Shown: one piece after another, positions 61,656 through 61,786 of the stretch | Numbering within the stretch: position 1 is the first letter of the stretch | Layout of the letters: each line of letters starts with the position of its first letter | DNA from: Chelativorans sp. Marseille-P2723 | GTDB taxonomy: Bacteria > Pseudomonadota > Alphaproteobacteria > Rhizobiales > Rhizobiaceae | Length of the DNA: 61,786 nucleotides | Direction of reading: 5' to 3' | Assembly: GCF_902809845.1 (NCBI RefSeq) | Contig: NZ_CADDWI010000013.1 | Span: 1,302,355-1,364,140 of the forward strand | Made by a program: the position numbers and the translations under genes | Notes under the pieces: generated by a model | What the model was told of the DNA's origin: nothing | Databases searched by the model: none | What the model saw: the letters and a program-made list of their open reading frames with translations, nothing else

Positions 61656-61786
61656 ATGCCCGTCCTGCCCAGTGGAGTTGAGGTCCGCTCCGCGCAATTT
61701 GCCGCCAACGCCGCGGCGATGCGCACGCTTGTGGACCAGTTGCGCGGGGAACTCGATGCTGCCGCCATTGGCGGGTCCGCCGAGGC
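61656..61786 (+). CDS. Methylcrotonyl-CoA carboxylase-type beta subunit, N-terminal part (cut by window edge)
   Basis: ATG 61656, after GGAGG at 61647-61651, opens a frame to the window end (43 residues): MPVLPSGVEVRSAQFAANAA, AMRTLVDQLRGEL. This is the recognisable N-terminus of the carboxyltransferase (beta) subunit of methylcrotonyl/geranyl-CoA type carboxylases. The full protein would be about 530 residues. It suggests that the pathway includes a branched, isoprenoid-type CoA ester such as leucine or terpenoid carbon. Controlled by the divergent TetR gene. Confidence 0.75.
   Translation, partial: MPVLPSGVEVRSAQFAANAAAMRTLVDQLRGELDAAAIGGSAE

Overview
The window reads as a chromosomal segment of an alphaproteobacterium of the order Hyphomicrobiales (Rhizobiales). 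The support is a BA14K-family gene, a pair of rhizobial-type palindromic repeats (18523-18627), alphaproteobacterial DUF2924/serine-recombinase and IS427-group IS elements, and generally GC-rich codon use. No genus is assigned. No rRNA, tRNA or CRISPR array was recognised.

Layout. (1) 1-2855, minus strand: the start of a sigma-factor-like gene and two overlapping genes of unknown function, one frameshifted. (2) 3006-18128, plus strand: a phage-type block. An early part encodes a PD-(D/E)XK nuclease, a P4-type primase-helicase, a RuvC-like resolvase and small proteins. A head/packaging part encodes HNH nuclease, a ParB-domain/DNA methylase pair, TerS, TerL, portal, ClpP-type protease, major capsid, connector, head closure and endolysin. 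No tail genes follow, so this is either a decayed prophage or a capsid-encoding phage satellite. (3) 18730-27015: a molybdopterin-fold protein, histidine kinase and response regulator operon (minus), divergent from an envelope cluster (plus) with a polytopic membrane protein, a von Willebrand A protein with 88-residue tandem repeats and two secreted proteins; then a BA14K gene. (4) 27717-35640: a defence-like island. It has a PD-(D/E)XK protein coupled to an abortive-infection protein whose first codons are cut off by an IS630 element, a 1086-residue nuclease-like/helical-repeat protein, and a broken RES toxin. (5) 35641-43724: a graveyard of mobile DNA with an IS21 end and istB remnant, a DUF2924/serine recombinase module, an orphan ProX, an XRE regulator, iteron-like repeats, DnaA boxes in a decayed replication-type gene, and an IS5 element inside a broken alcohol dehydrogenase gene. 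(6) 43829-61786: a largely intact catabolic region.

How the genes work together. The catabolic region has two main gene runs. The first (43908-50762) encodes a DUF35 protein with a thiolase-fold enzyme, a class III CoA-transferase, a MaoC-type hydratase, an acyl-CoA ligase and a flavin reductase fused to a MarR-like domain. The second (50774-60949) encodes three luciferase-like FMN monooxygenases, an amidase and a five-part branched-chain-amino-acid-type ABC importer. A TetR regulator sits divergently from a biotin-type acyl-CoA carboxylase beta subunit, with a perfect palindromic operator between them. The set suggests uptake of an amide- or ring-containing organic compound, oxidation by FMNH2-dependent monooxygenases, hydrolysis, CoA activation and carbon-chain cleavage. 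The substrate cannot be read from the sequence.

Reading-frame damage (single-base shifts mostly in homopolymer runs, two TGG-to-TAG changes) is concentrated in the phage and mobile parts. The catabolic genes are intact except for a glutathione S-transferase. This favours real decay over sequencing error, but raw reads would be needed to settle it.
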